This document shows positions 8,936 to 19,200 of a stretch of DNA of 64,000 nucleotides, one piece after another. The translations under genes and the position numbers were made by a program. The notes beneath the pieces were generated by a model. The model was given only the letters and a program-made list of their open reading frames with translations, did not search any database and was not told where the DNA came from. The stretch's first letter is position 1, and each line of letters starts with the position of its first letter. Source of the stretch: Legionella drozanskii LLAP-1 (GTDB lineage Bacteria; Pseudomonadota; Gammaproteobacteria; Legionellales; Legionellaceae); contig NZ_LNXY01000004.1 of assembly GCF_001467585.1 (NCBI RefSeq), positions 28,982 to 92,981 on the forward strand, in the 5' to 3' direction.

Positions 8936-10147
8936 TTAGTTTTGTTGCCGCGTCTCAACGGTTGAGCTATCTGTACCAATTAAAACGTAGCTTTTTAGTC
9001 GAAGAGAAAATTGATGCAACACATCCAACCCTGATTCTTCCGCTTTTTTGCACCATTGGCTTAAAGAATCAATTAACTCCTTTTGAGAGGATACTTTTTT
9101 TAGCCAAATTTGTTGCAATGATTGACGATAATTATAAACCAGCTGTAATTGTTCAAAACGATTTAGTAAGGCTTGCAAATGCGAATTTGTATTTGTAGTT
9201 TCTTGGCGCAATAGACGGTTAGCCGACTTAAACAAATACCATTCATTTTTATTTTTAATATGCTTGCGTTTTTCATTTTTCAATACGGGAACAATCACCC
9301 CTTTGTAATAATCGGACATAATTTGAAAACGATTACCAATGACGGCTCTTATGGTATGTAAATCAACAGCTAGTTTGGTATGGTCTCTTGCTAATTTTGG
9401 AGGTAATTTTTTTACCTTAGCAAGCCCCAAAAAGCCTAGGCAACGTATATAAAACCAACCTAAGTCGAATTCCCACCATTTCACAGAAAATTTAGCAGAA
9501 GAAGCATAGGTGTGATGATTATTATGAAGTTCTTCCCCACCTATTAAGAAGGCTAAAGGAAATACATTGGTTGACTGATCCTGGCATTCAAAATTGCGAT
9601 ATCCCCAATAATGACCTACGCCATTCACTACCCCTGCAGACAGCGGAATCCACATCATTTGTATCGCCCAAACAGTAATTCCAGGAATACCAAATAGGAG
9701 TAAATCGATTAGAAACATAAGAAATAGTCCACGGCTTGAGTGACTAGAATATAAATTTCGCTCAATCCAGTCATTTGGAGTCCCATGAGAATATTTTTCA
9801 ATCATCTCTTTGTCTCTTGCTGCTTCGCGATACAATTCCGGAACCTGCCAAAAGACTTTTTTTATACTAGAAACTTGGGGACTATGTGGATCCCCTTCAA
9901 CATCTGTCATTGCATGGTGTTTACGATGGATAGCAACCCACACTTTTGTCACCATACCGGTGGTCAACCAAAGCCAGAATCGAAAAAAATGACTCACAAT
10001 TGGATGGAAGCTTAAAGCTCGATGAGTTTGGCAACGATGCAAATATAGAGTAACTGAAGCAATGGTGATTTGCGTTAGTAAAAAAACTGCTAAAACATAT
10101 CCCCAAACTGGTAGGTTTAAGATGCCAAATATCATAAAGAGTCTCAC
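8936..10147 (-). CDS. Membrane fatty acid (acyl-CoA delta-9 type) desaturase
   Basis: A 403-residue membrane di-iron desaturase. The three histidine boxes are all present: HRCQTH at residues 37-42, HRKHH at 74-78 and HNNHH near 209. Paired hydrophobic segments lie around residues 10-35 and 145-185. The family introduces a cis double bond into saturated acyl chains using oxygen and reduced ferredoxin or cytochrome b5, and sets membrane fluidity. The C-terminal 150 residues extend beyond the usual desaturase core and look helical and soluble. The start is GTG at 10147 or the in-frame ATG at 10135; neither has a strong Shine-Dalgarno. A link to the lipid-starting NRPS cluster 20 kb away is not supported. 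Confidence 0.88.
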   Translation of the reverse strand: MRLFMIFGILNLPVWGYVLAVFLLTQITIASVTLYLHRCQTHRALSFHPIVSHFFRFWLWLTTGMVTKVWVAIHRKHHAMTDVEGDPHSPQVSSIKKVFWQVPELYREAARDKEMIEKYSHGTPNDWIERNLYSSHSSRGLFLMFLIDLLLFGIPGITVWAIQMMWIPLSAGVVNGVGHYWGYRNFECQDQSTNVFPLAFLIGGEELHNNHHTYASSAKFSVKWWEFDLGWFYIRCLGFLGLAKVKKLPPKLARDHTKLAVDLHTIRAVIGNRFQIMSDYYKGVIVPVLKNEKRKHIKNKNEWYLFKSANRLLRQETTNTNSHLQALLNRFEQLQLVYNYRQSLQQIWLKKVSSQKELIDSLSQWCKKAEESGLDVLHQFSLRLKSYVLIGTDSSTVETRQQN

Positions 10148-10537
10148 TTATCTATTTTAACTCAATTCCATTGCCACTATTGACTTAAGAATTCCATTTA
10201 GAGTTAATTGTTTCAATTTATCTTCAGCACAAAAACAGCCTACCTAGTAGAACACATCTGAAATAGATAACCCAGTTTAATTATAGTACATAACGGTTTG
10301 CATTCTCCTCACCACTTGGTTAAACCATAGAGCGGAACTGATTCTCTCTTTTGCCGAAAAGAAAAAAGAAATCAATGATTACTTGGGTAGAATACAAGCA
10401 GTTTTGGCTGCATAAAAGCAAAGAAATGCAGGATATTGAGAGTACTATAGCTATTGAGATAAAACCATCCTTTTCACCCCATAAATATTCGTTCAGTACT
10501 ATACTTAAAATGCAACTCTTTTATCAAGGAAGTCATC
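10148..10537. other. Intergenic region, no supported gene
   Basis: This 390-bp AT-rich stretch separates the desaturase start from a small DUF3309 gene and should hold divergent promoters. Short open frames on both strands lack ribosome sites and recognisable products. I see no hairpin or repeat worth naming. Confidence 0.5.
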
Positions 10538-10702
10538 ATGCTTAGTACTATCATATTAATTTTATTGATTCTTTTTCTCATAGGTGGATTACCAACTTGG
10601 GGATACAGTAGAGGATGGGGATATCGACCTGCTAGTATTATTGGACTTATCTTGGTGATATATCTCATTTTGGTTTTATTGGGTAAAGTCCCACTCGGAT
10701 AA
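10538..10702 (+). CDS. DUF3309 small membrane protein (54 residues)
   Basis: A 54-residue protein starting at an ATG seven bases after AAGGA. It has two hydrophobic helices joined by a short loop: MLSTIILILLILFLIGG, then LPTWGYSRGWGYRPASI, then a second helix ending VLLGKVPLG. The PTW-YSRGWGY-P loop between two Leu/Ile/Val helices is the DUF3309 signature. Members are stress- or envelope-associated inner-membrane miniproteins of unknown mechanism. A stem-loop terminator follows within 25 bp. The longer open frames overlapping it on both strands do not resemble proteins. Confidence 0.8.
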   Translation: MLSTIILILLILFLIGGLPTWGYSRGWGYRPASIIGLILVIYLILVLLGKVPLG

Positions 10703-10725
10703 TGAACAAATAAATTGTTTTAAAG

Positions 10726-10757
10726 AAAAAGCCAGAGACGAAAGTCCCTGGCTTTTT
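10726..10757. terminator. Bidirectional terminator between convergent genes
   Basis: AAAAAGCCAGAGAC pairs with GTCCCTGGCTTTTT around a 4-nt GAAA loop, with one mismatch in the stem. T runs on both strands let it serve both the DUF3309 gene and the convergent membrane-protein gene ending at 10774. Confidence 0.85.
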
Positions 10758-10773
10758 CTTAAGGGCTTTACTG

Positions 10774-11454
10774 TTAGCGCATATCCTCATCAACGCGGGT
10801 TTCTGAGGTGACCTTAGCTATTTCCTTTCGTTTACAACTCATGCCACAGCAAGCGCCTATACAACTGGACAGCGCTCCCACAAAAAAAAGTAAAAATATC
10901 AGCCAGGAGCTACCCTCTAAAGTATCGGGTGATACTCTAACAAGAGATTGGCTAGCGACGGCTTCTTTATTCTGAGTAGCAGGCCCCAAGTTTTTGTTCT
11001 CTGTAGCGAGATCAACCTTTTGCGGCAGTGTATCCGAAACGACCACTGTAGGCGCTAGAACCTTATTATACCCTGAAATATAGTGGGTTAAAGGCATTAC
11101 AAATAAGGCAGCTAATAACAAGGAAATACTCCATGTTATAAAGCCATAGAGCACGCCTCCATGACAATGACCATAATGATATCGTCCTAAATATCCAGCT
11201 ACAAAACCTGCGGTACCCATTGATGCAATGACACCAATTAAAAGTCCAAGAAATCCTCCAATTGCAATGGTAGTTGCTCCAGTGGAAGAAGAATTATAGG
11301 CACTCAAACTGATTGCAATACCAAACAGTTGGAGTAAAAAACCTAGTCCCACTCCCACAAAGGCTCCAGAAATGATTGCAGACCAAGACATACGAGGTTG
11401 ATAGGGTAAGCAATCAGAAGCTGTAGGATCGGTTGATATGTTATGATTATGCAT
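10774..11454 (-). CDS. Conserved four-helix membrane protein, unknown function
   Basis: A 226-residue inner-membrane protein. After a short His/Asn-rich soluble tail come hydrophobic segments at about residues 23-55, 62-90, 103-128 and 178-200. The first has the small-residue pattern SWSAIISGAFVGVGLGFLL and the second AIGGFLGLLIGVIASMGTAGF, both glycine-rich and suited to close helix packing. A soluble loop of about 45 residues precedes the last helix, which is followed by a Cys-containing tail (SSCIGACCGMSCKRKE). Proteins of this general pattern are common in gammaproteobacteria but have no assigned job. It starts 12 bp after a 26-residue membrane miniprotein, so the two are probably co-transcribed. 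Confidence 0.65.
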   Translation of the reverse strand: MHNHNISTDPTASDCLPYQPRMSWSAIISGAFVGVGLGFLLQLFGIAISLSAYNSSSTGATTIAIGGFLGLLIGVIASMGTAGFVAGYLGRYHYGHCHGGVLYGFITWSISLLLAALFVMPLTHYISGYNKVLAPTVVVSDTLPQKVDLATENKNLGPATQNKEAVASQSLVRVSPDTLEGSSWLIFLLFFVGALSSCIGACCGMSCKRKEIAKVTSETRVDEDMR

Positions 11455-11466
11455 AATTAAGTCCTT

Positions 11467-11547
11467 TTAAAGTACGTGGGAAACCACCCAAATTAATAGT
11501 AAGATACTGATAGGAACACCTAATAACCACCCCAAAATATAACCCAT
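11467..11547 (-). CDS. 26-residue membrane miniprotein
   Basis: An ATG at 11547 follows a strong AAGGAG spaced five to six bases upstream and opens a 26-codon frame. The product is a single hydrophobic helix: MGYILGWLLGVPISILLLIW followed by VVSHVL. The ribosome site, the spacing of 12 bp to the next gene and the helix-only composition argue for a real short protein co-expressed with the 226-residue membrane protein. I recall similar MGYxLGWLLGVP miniproteins in other bacteria but cannot confirm orthology here. Confidence 0.6.
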   Translation of the reverse strand: MGYILGWLLGVPISILLLIWVVSHVL

Positions 11548-11751
11548 GATAATCTCCTTATATATATTCCTATTAAGTATAGTAGACGATACAACTAAGT
11601 AGTTTGAAATTTAAGTATAGGCATTAAATGCTGCTCTTCAAAGGTGATCATTCACGGGAGACTGCGAGCTCAGATAAGCCCAATTTACTCAAGCATTGGT
11701 ATTAAGGAAAGCTACGATAGAAGATATATATAGTCGTCTTCCATTTAGAAA

Positions 11752-12834
11752 TTAAATCAATTTAGCGGTGTCGTCTTGACTAGGTTGTTGCTGCTCAGCA
11801 AATGGATAATCGCCAAGCACGCGATGATTAACAATATCTAGATAAAATTCTTTTGTGCCTTGAGTTTGTCCTTTACCTGGATGTTCAATCGCTTCTTGAG
11901 CGAATTTTACGATTTTATCATAAGCAGTTTTAGCATCAACTTCTCCATCATCAAATGCCTTAATTTCTTTAAGAATCTTATCAATACGATGGGGAACTCG
12001 CTGGTCATCATTATCCACTCCGCCTTTAAAGAGAATAAAAAAAATACCAACTTTCCATGGGGTATTTCTAATATGATCTTTGATATTTTTTAAATGTGTC
12101 TCAATAGGGGGATTGTCCGAGAATTCTGGCATTTCTACATCTTTTACCAGTGCCTCAAAAAAACTTTCTCCCTCTTCTTGGGGTGGTGTTTCTAGAGTTA
12201 TCGCCTTTTCCCCTCTCTTTATTTCTTCAGCACTCAGCTGGGGCAAAAGTTGTGTACATTGGAAAACAGGCGCAGAAATTAAACCTTTGGAGGAAAAACC
12301 TGGACATTGCTTTCCAGCTTGTTGCATTAAAAGCCACATTTTTTTTACATTGTCATTTAGAACTGTTACATAATCTTTTAAATCAGGTATAGATGACTCC
12401 TCATATCGTTCGCGAATGAGATTATTAGCCTGGGCTTTCTCAAAACTAAATTCCTCACCTTCCATGGGTATCCATTCTTGATTTGCAACATAAGTCCGCA
12501 TTAATATGCCAACAAAACGATTCCCACTACGAATGGGATTCTGGGTTTCTACCTCAAACTCTAATTTCATTATCGACTGTATGATTTTTAAAATCATCTC
12601 ATTGTCGCCATTAGCCTTTTTTATAATTTGTTCAGCCAAATAAGTTTTTATCGACTCCGGAATTGTAGTCGTCTTTTTATATTCTTCCTGAGTCAAGCCA
12701 ATATTAGCTAAATATAGATCCGGTCGTTCGGATGTAATTAATGCTTTTAACGTAGGGTCTAGCTTAGAAAAATTATCTTGTTCATAAAGTGGCAAATTTT
12801 TTATTATATCGCTAAGAGCTTTCGTTAAGGACAT
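11752..12834 (-). CDS. Hypothetical 360-residue protein, unknown function
   Basis: A soluble, acidic, largely helical protein with AAGGAAAACAAT before its ATG. No family, signal peptide or membrane helix is recognisable. It contains long Glu/Lys-rich helices (for example residues 195-260) and a Gln/Ser/Asp-rich C-terminus (QQQPSQDDTAKLI). A polar, disordered tail of this sort is compatible with, but does not show, Dot/Icm-type secretion. It lies beside a decayed transposase and the giant SecA-like gene, so it may belong to the same transferred block. Confidence 0.6.
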   Translation of the reverse strand: MSLTKALSDIIKNLPLYEQDNFSKLDPTLKALITSERPDLYLANIGLTQEEYKKTTTIPESIKTYLAEQIIKKANGDNEMILKIIQSIMKLEFEVETQNPIRSGNRFVGILMRTYVANQEWIPMEGEEFSFEKAQANNLIRERYEESSIPDLKDYVTVLNDNVKKMWLLMQQAGKQCPGFSSKGLISAPVFQCTQLLPQLSAEEIKRGEKAITLETPPQEEGESFFEALVKDVEMPEFSDNPPIETHLKNIKDHIRNTPWKVGIFFILFKGGVDNDDQRVPHRIDKILKEIKAFDDGEVDAKTAYDKIVKFAQEAIEHPGKGQTQGTKEFYLDIVNHRVLGDYPFAEQQQPSQDDTAKLI

Positions 12835-12976
12835 ATTGTTTTCCTTAAAAAATAATTACTCTCCCAGTATAGATGGAAAAAATTAAGACAAAATTAAGTT
12901 TCAATGACTAATGCAGAGCGCAGAATTGCCTCAACTTAACTGTTACCGAAGGGGACGGGGAAAGATAGGGGCGAGC

Positions 12977-13128
12977 ATGGATTTATATTTAAAACATCAA
13001 CCTAGACGTTATCAACGAATCTCCAGGTTGGTAAAGAAGCGTATTCAGGACTAGTTGGTGAAACGCATGGTTATCATCGAAAATCAGCAACGCGACTATT
13101 AACAGCCAGTCATAGCATTTCTTGTAAG
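12977..13128 (+). pseudogene. Decayed transposase N-terminus (DDE/integrase-type, frameshifted)
   Basis: From an ATG at 12977 one frame reads about 25 codons with PRRYQRISRLVKKRIQD and then stops. A second frame continues directly with LVGETHGYHRKSATRLL. Joined, these match the start of a widespread transposase/integrase family whose N-terminus reads roughly RY-R-S-KEK-ILDEF--TGYHRKYAIRLL. At least one frameshift and a truncation are needed, so it is a dead fragment. The family call rests on motif memory, not on alignment. Confidence 0.45.
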
Positions 13129-13174
13129 ACAGATTAGATATTATTTTGAGCTTAAATCATACAAAAAGCTCCTG

Positions 13175-13203
13175 TTGAATATTATTTGTTCATGCAATAG
13201 AAT
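13175..13203 (+). promoter_or_regulatory. Candidate sigma-70 promoter for the giant SecA-like gene
   Basis: TTGAAT at 13175-13180, a 17-bp spacer, and TAGAAT at 13198-13203 lie 28 bp before the ATG. Matches to consensus are 4/6 and 5/6. The position fits a short leader. Confidence 0.5.
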
Positions 13204-13230
13204 GCTGTAGCATTTTCAATCCTAGTCATT

Positions 13231-16200
13231 ATGATTCACAACTATCCTCTTACATCCAGATATTTTAGCTTTCAGAAGCAAAAGGGCAGGCTATTATTTA
13301 ATAAACAGGACAATTATCAATGGAAAACGCTGTCTAGAGAGGAAGCTTCTCAAGCTCAAGAAATTGCACCCCTATTAAATCAATATATAGATTCACTGAC
13401 AAACAATGAAATGGGTCATCGCTTTTTTAAAAACCTAGTCAACGAGATCGAAGAGAAAATTTCAGGTCAAAGAAATAGATCAAAATCACTTAAAATTTCC
13501 CTCCAACAATTACAAAAAGATTGTTTAGCGGTAGATTCAATAAGTAGGATTTCTATATTTATACATGTTGTTCATGCTCTTGCCAACAAGGGTTACAGTA
13601 TTGCCTTTAATTTTAGTGAAGTTTTTTTATTGACCGAGGACCAACCTCTCCCTGCGCATTACAGCAAACCTGATGATCATTGGGACAGGGATCTGCACAA
13701 ATATCAGCAACTCATTTCTTCTTTTGCTTATCAGTTTGCCAAAGGTTTATTCAATAGGTTTAGACCTATAATAGACTCCCATAGTTCAGAGACAGAGATT
13801 CTTATCGCCTCTCACTATACAAGTATCAAACCACAGGATGTGAACGAAATCCCCGATCTAAACATTCCCTTAGTAAGGCTCCCTTGCTTTAGATCATCCT
13901 ATGAGGCTCACACCTACTATGATATTTGCAATTGGGAGCCTTTCTGTAAGACCTTAAGCGATAAAACAACTCACACGAAAAATTGGTTGGTGCTAGCTTT
14001 CACTACGCAAGATCCTATTAAGGAACTATTGGACTCCTTGAGTTGTTATACTCGTTCTACCCGCGCATCTCATTCAGAAATTGTCATCATTCTTCAGGGA
14101 CAAGCTTATGAAGCAATTGAAGAAAGAGAGCAAATTTATAGTGTTATCGCTGAAAATATCGACCGTTTGCAGTGCAAACAGTTTTTTCACATTATTTTTC
14201 TAACTAAAGATTTAAAATCTTTTCATCCAGAAGAAACCCTTCTTTCTCTCGCACCAAGGTATCCCCACAAAGCGCATTTCAGTCCCTTGGCAGATAACGC
14301 AGGGTACTATTTAAGTGGTTCTGCTTTCTTTGCAGAAAGTGACGACTTTACTGCAGAATGGCTGGAACAGGCTGAAATTTCTCCGAAAATAACCGAAATT
14401 AAACCGGAAGAAGAGGTCAGTGGTTATATCTATGGAGATGAGCCTAGAGAAAAAGTCCGTCAGTCCAAATTCTCGAGCAAACGGGATTTAAAATCTCAGG
14501 TTGGTCTGACTTTTAAATACAACTTAGCGCTTCGGCAGGAAATGCAACAGGAGGTCCAGCAATCCCAGTCACTAAAGCATGAGATAGCCAAAGAACAAAG
14601 CATTACTCAGCAAAGACAACATCAACTCAGTGAGCAAATCGATTCCCCTTTTTATACACCCCCCATTCCAATTTCAGTTTTCGCTCTAAATTTATACGAA
14701 TTGGCTGAGCAATATTTACAAAAGTTGACACTTGAAGAACAGCTACAACAAGAAATGTATTACACCTCTTGGTATCAATCCAATTATTCTCACCAAGCTA
14801 TTTTAACAAAACTATTGGCTAGTCCTGGAGAGTTTCTTGCTGATCATATTGCAAAAGTCCTTGGACTGGGCTACACCGTTTCCTTCCCAGAAATAGCAAG
14901 TATCGTTGCTGTGGATGAATCCTCTCTATCTGTTGGCGAGTTCACCAAACTTGCCGGTAAAATAGTCAAGGTAGCAGCAACTACCCCTATGCGCTTCGTA
15001 GGACAGTACAAAATGGTCCCTCTACCTGGCTATTCTTGTGAAAGTATTGAAGCCTATCTTGTTGGGGATATTTTCTTTCGTATAGGTGATTTTTCTGATG
15101 GTATAAATCCAGCTGATCGCCATAAGGGTTATTCTCGCTTTTTACGAAACAGCTTGATGCAAGGCTGGGATAAGGTATCAACCACTCTAGCACCAGTAGA
15201 TAATGCCCTCTCGACACTGCCAGCTCAGATTTCTAAACTATCCCTGTTTGCTAATCGTCAAGGTTGCGGATATCAAAGTCATTTCAATGCTAACTTGCTG
15301 AGCACAGATGAATCTGAACTCGATAGCGATTTAGAAGGCTACCATTTTAACTCGCTATTAAGAATTTTTACGCTTAATCGTTACGAACTATATTGTCTTG
15401 CTAAACTGCCTGTTAACACCCAAGACTATAAAAACAGCTATATTTTTTTAGAAAAGGCGAGGGCACTTTATTACATTGAAGATAAAGGAAAAGTACTCGA
15501 TTCTGAGCTGACTAGTTATCACTCTCTCATAGAGGGCCTGCAGCAAACAAAACCCTTAGCTCCTGGCAAATACTTGCTTAGCAAGGCAAAGATAGCAGAA
15601 TGGATCACCGCCAAGAAAGGCATAGCAGCGCCAGATAGATTTGCAGATCCGGCTTATATCGCTGAAATGGAAGCACATTTTTTTGCTCTAATTAAATTTG
15701 CGTTCCCAGAGCATGTTGCCATTGTTAGCCAATTGTTTGAAAATTTTGATGAGCACAATCTGGATAATGTTCGTATACTTTTTCAGCTTTTACTTTCGGT
15801 AGGACACGAAAGATTTGTTTTATTTTTAAACTATCTTGTTTCTCTTGAACAAAAATGCCTGTTAAACCATTTTTCTAAAATCTATTTTAGCTACGCACCA
15901 ACCCTATATTCTCTTGTTAATGTTTTCAAAAAAGCAGAAGTTAAGGTAATCAATACGAGCCATAATCATCGGGGTCAATACCTGACGAATACTCGGGCCA
16001 CTATAAAGGAAAATGATAAAATCTGCTTTTTAACTTTGGCAGAACGTACACCTGTGGCCAGCTCAGAACAAGAATGGCCTCTGTTTGAAAGATTTGCCCA
16101 CGCAGCCTTGGTGTTTGCAGCGAAACATCACCTATCTATTAATTCTGCTGGCTTAGCGGAGATGGAAGAGTTCTGGCACAGAGTGGCTGCGAAGTTTCTA

Positions 16201-19200
16201 ATTTACTGTGAGGGTAATTCAAATCAACAAAAGCAATTACTTAATCAATTTTTAGCTAGTTTGATTACAAAAGATGGTCTTAAGCTGGCGCAGCTAAGAA
16301 AACTAGATACTCTATTGGTCTGCCTGGAAAATCTTTTGGATCATGCCATAGAAAAACGTATTCTTTGGGAGCAAGTTGCGGAATTAGAGGCTATTTCTCT
16401 TGCCTGGACTGACGTGCCTTATGCCACCGCCTACAACGGTTTTCATCTGGTTTGCAAAGAGATGAATATTAAAGCAGGCTCAATTGGTGCAGGCAAAAAT
16501 AGTTATACTGTTTCTTTAAGTGAATTAACACGATCTATTCGTGAGTTCAACCCTACTTCTCCTTCCTTAATAACAGAGGTATTCCGCTACTTAGGTAAAG
16601 AATCATTTCGAGAAGATCTTGATTTTTATCGGAGTCTATATCCATCTGAATACTCAAATCCCAATGATCAGAAAATCTATGAATTGATTTGGGCTTACTA
16701 TGTATCTACGTTTACTGGGATCAATTACGACCCTCATCCTGAAGAAATCGATTTTATTAATCGATGCCTTCATTATTTGCAGCAACATTCTTACGCCAAG
16801 ACTGTGAATGTCGATCAAATTTTACTTATCAGTCATTTTTTGCAAAGGCTTTACCAACTTAAAACCAACGCGCAAAAAGGGACTATGACCTTGTGGGCAC
16901 TCTGGCAAGAAAATAACTTGTCATTCCAGCTGCCGCCTTCTCTCCCTATCCCCGAAATCCTTGCTAATAAATTTGATCTAAAGGAGCTTAAGAAATTTCT
17001 TCTAGCACATCAGACAGAGCTGCAGCTCAGCTTACCAATGCTTCTAAGCAGTGCGAGACTAAAAACCTCACCAAAACCACTTCACCCAGCCCAAGCTGAA
17101 AGAGCTCTTGCTGAGTCACTGCTTGCTAGTTTTTACGATAGGGATGATGAGAAGTATGAGAAAGCTCTGCAATTACTTAAAATTTTAGTGCCCGATTTTG
17201 GTATCACGCTTTTTCTGAAAAATCTGTTGGATGTACTCGTCTTAGTGGAGAGTCTTCGCCAGCTGAAACAGGTGGACGCTAGATTTTTTGCAGAACTTCA
17301 GAGCATACTCAAGGAATATCCTGATATAAAAGTTGCCATTAGTTTACTTAAGTTAGCTAAAGAAAAACTCGATAATCAACCTGAGCGCTTAAAATCCTTC
17401 ACTCTTTTTTTGCAGGGTCTAGCAGCACATCCCGAATTATTACCTCGCACCAGTTTGAACAAAGAGCTTGAGCTTATTTTAGATTATTGTCTTAATGCTT
17501 CGATTGATGAAGTTTCTCTACCGATGCTCTTTGGTCTATATCAAACCTTAGAGGGCGATAGCGAAACCCTAAAAGGACTCTTAGAACTCATGCGCGATGA
17601 AAGAGTCTATGCCTTTTTTCATCAACATGTTCAGGAAAAATTATCGGCAACCTTATTACAAAAAGTGACCAAGCTCATAAAAAAAACTAATGATGCGCTG
17701 AGCGTCCTGACTATTATTGAATATTCTTTTGGGGAAAAGGAGCAGGACGATGATGGTTTGTTCATTGATACGCTTTCAAACCTCGAAGATAAGAGGTGTG
17801 TTTCTATCCTGTTTCTTTGCAATGCGATGTGCAGACAACAAAATGAATCGCTCTCTAATCTCTTGGAGCTTTTACTTCCCGTTCCAGACAATTATTTGCA
17901 GACTTTGATCTGTCTTTACAAGCATCATCAAATTCCCATATCAACTCTTAAGGAAATTCTGGAATCACCCTCTATAACCGCAGCTATCGACAAGCTTGAA
18001 GAAGAAGTTTATCGAGCGGATCTGCCTAGCTATCGCTACGATGTTAAAGAGCTTAAGCAAAAAATAAATGAAATTGAGTATAATTCCTGGGATGATCAAC
18101 CCCCCAAACCCCTTACGAATTCTGCAAGAAAACTTTTAAAACATGATTACAAAAAGGTGATGGTCTATATTGAACATCAACCTGTCTATATTGAGCTCAA
18201 GGATGGTGTGGCTCGTTCCTATACCATTCATCAACTCAAAAGTCGCCATTTTCCAGTCGTTTTCAATGCCCTTAAGGAAAGAATTAGCCGCGGCGAAAAC
18301 ATCAAAGAAAATCAACTAGCTCTGATCGCTCTTTTTTGTGTTGCACTTAAACGAACGAGTAAAAAATTTCCCCGTCCAACCCAACTCCTACCGCTTATTC
18401 ATAGTCTGAGTGAAAAAGGTCCGTTGGTTCAAGGACTCAGTACAGGGGCTGGTAAAAGTATTATTGCTGCAGGGCATGCTGTTTTGCGCATTGCAGCAGG
18501 TAGAACGGCCCTCATTCCCACTGAAAATGAGAAATTAGGGCGCGATGGTATTGTGAATTTTGGCGATTGTTACAACTATTTAGGGATCCCCTATGGCACA
18601 GGGATTATTGAAGCGCATAGCTCCTACTCTGACTATGTTGCCCATGGAGTCAATTATTCTACACCTCATGGACTTTCACTGTTTTTTATCTGCATGGCGA
18701 TTCAAAAGATACGTCTGCCAAAAAACATGGATCTCATTTGGGATGAAATCGATGCAAGTCTTCTCTCGACGGTGCCTTTTCGTTTAGCGGCTACCTTAGA
18801 ACCAATTTTGCGCGATACCCAAAGCTGGTCAAAAGTATATGTCTATTTGCTGGAATTTGTACAAGAAAAACAACTTTTTTTAGACAATCATTGTAGTAAT
18901 AGAACGGATATCCACAATTTTCGTGTGTACTGTCAGGCAAAAAATCCAGACAAATCACTGGCTGATTTTATCAAACAAATTCCTGATCCCTTACTTGAAA
19001 CCCTTTTCGACTCAGCCAGACTCTCAGTGCAGTTAGAAGAAAAAGTCGATTATATGGTGGTTGAGAGAGAAGAGCAGGGCAAGAAACACTTCTATGCGGC
19101 GCCATATCTACCCACTAGTCGGGCTGAGCCACGAGCAAGTTTTGGTGCAGGTGCACAACCTCTTTTGCATACTGAAAAAAATAAAGCACTTGCTGTTGAT

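Noticed and set aside
10351..10545. 64-codon plus-strand frame and a 64-codon minus-strand frame at 10474-10668
   Set aside because: TTG start or no ribosome site; both overlap the well-supported DUF3309 gene in other frames.
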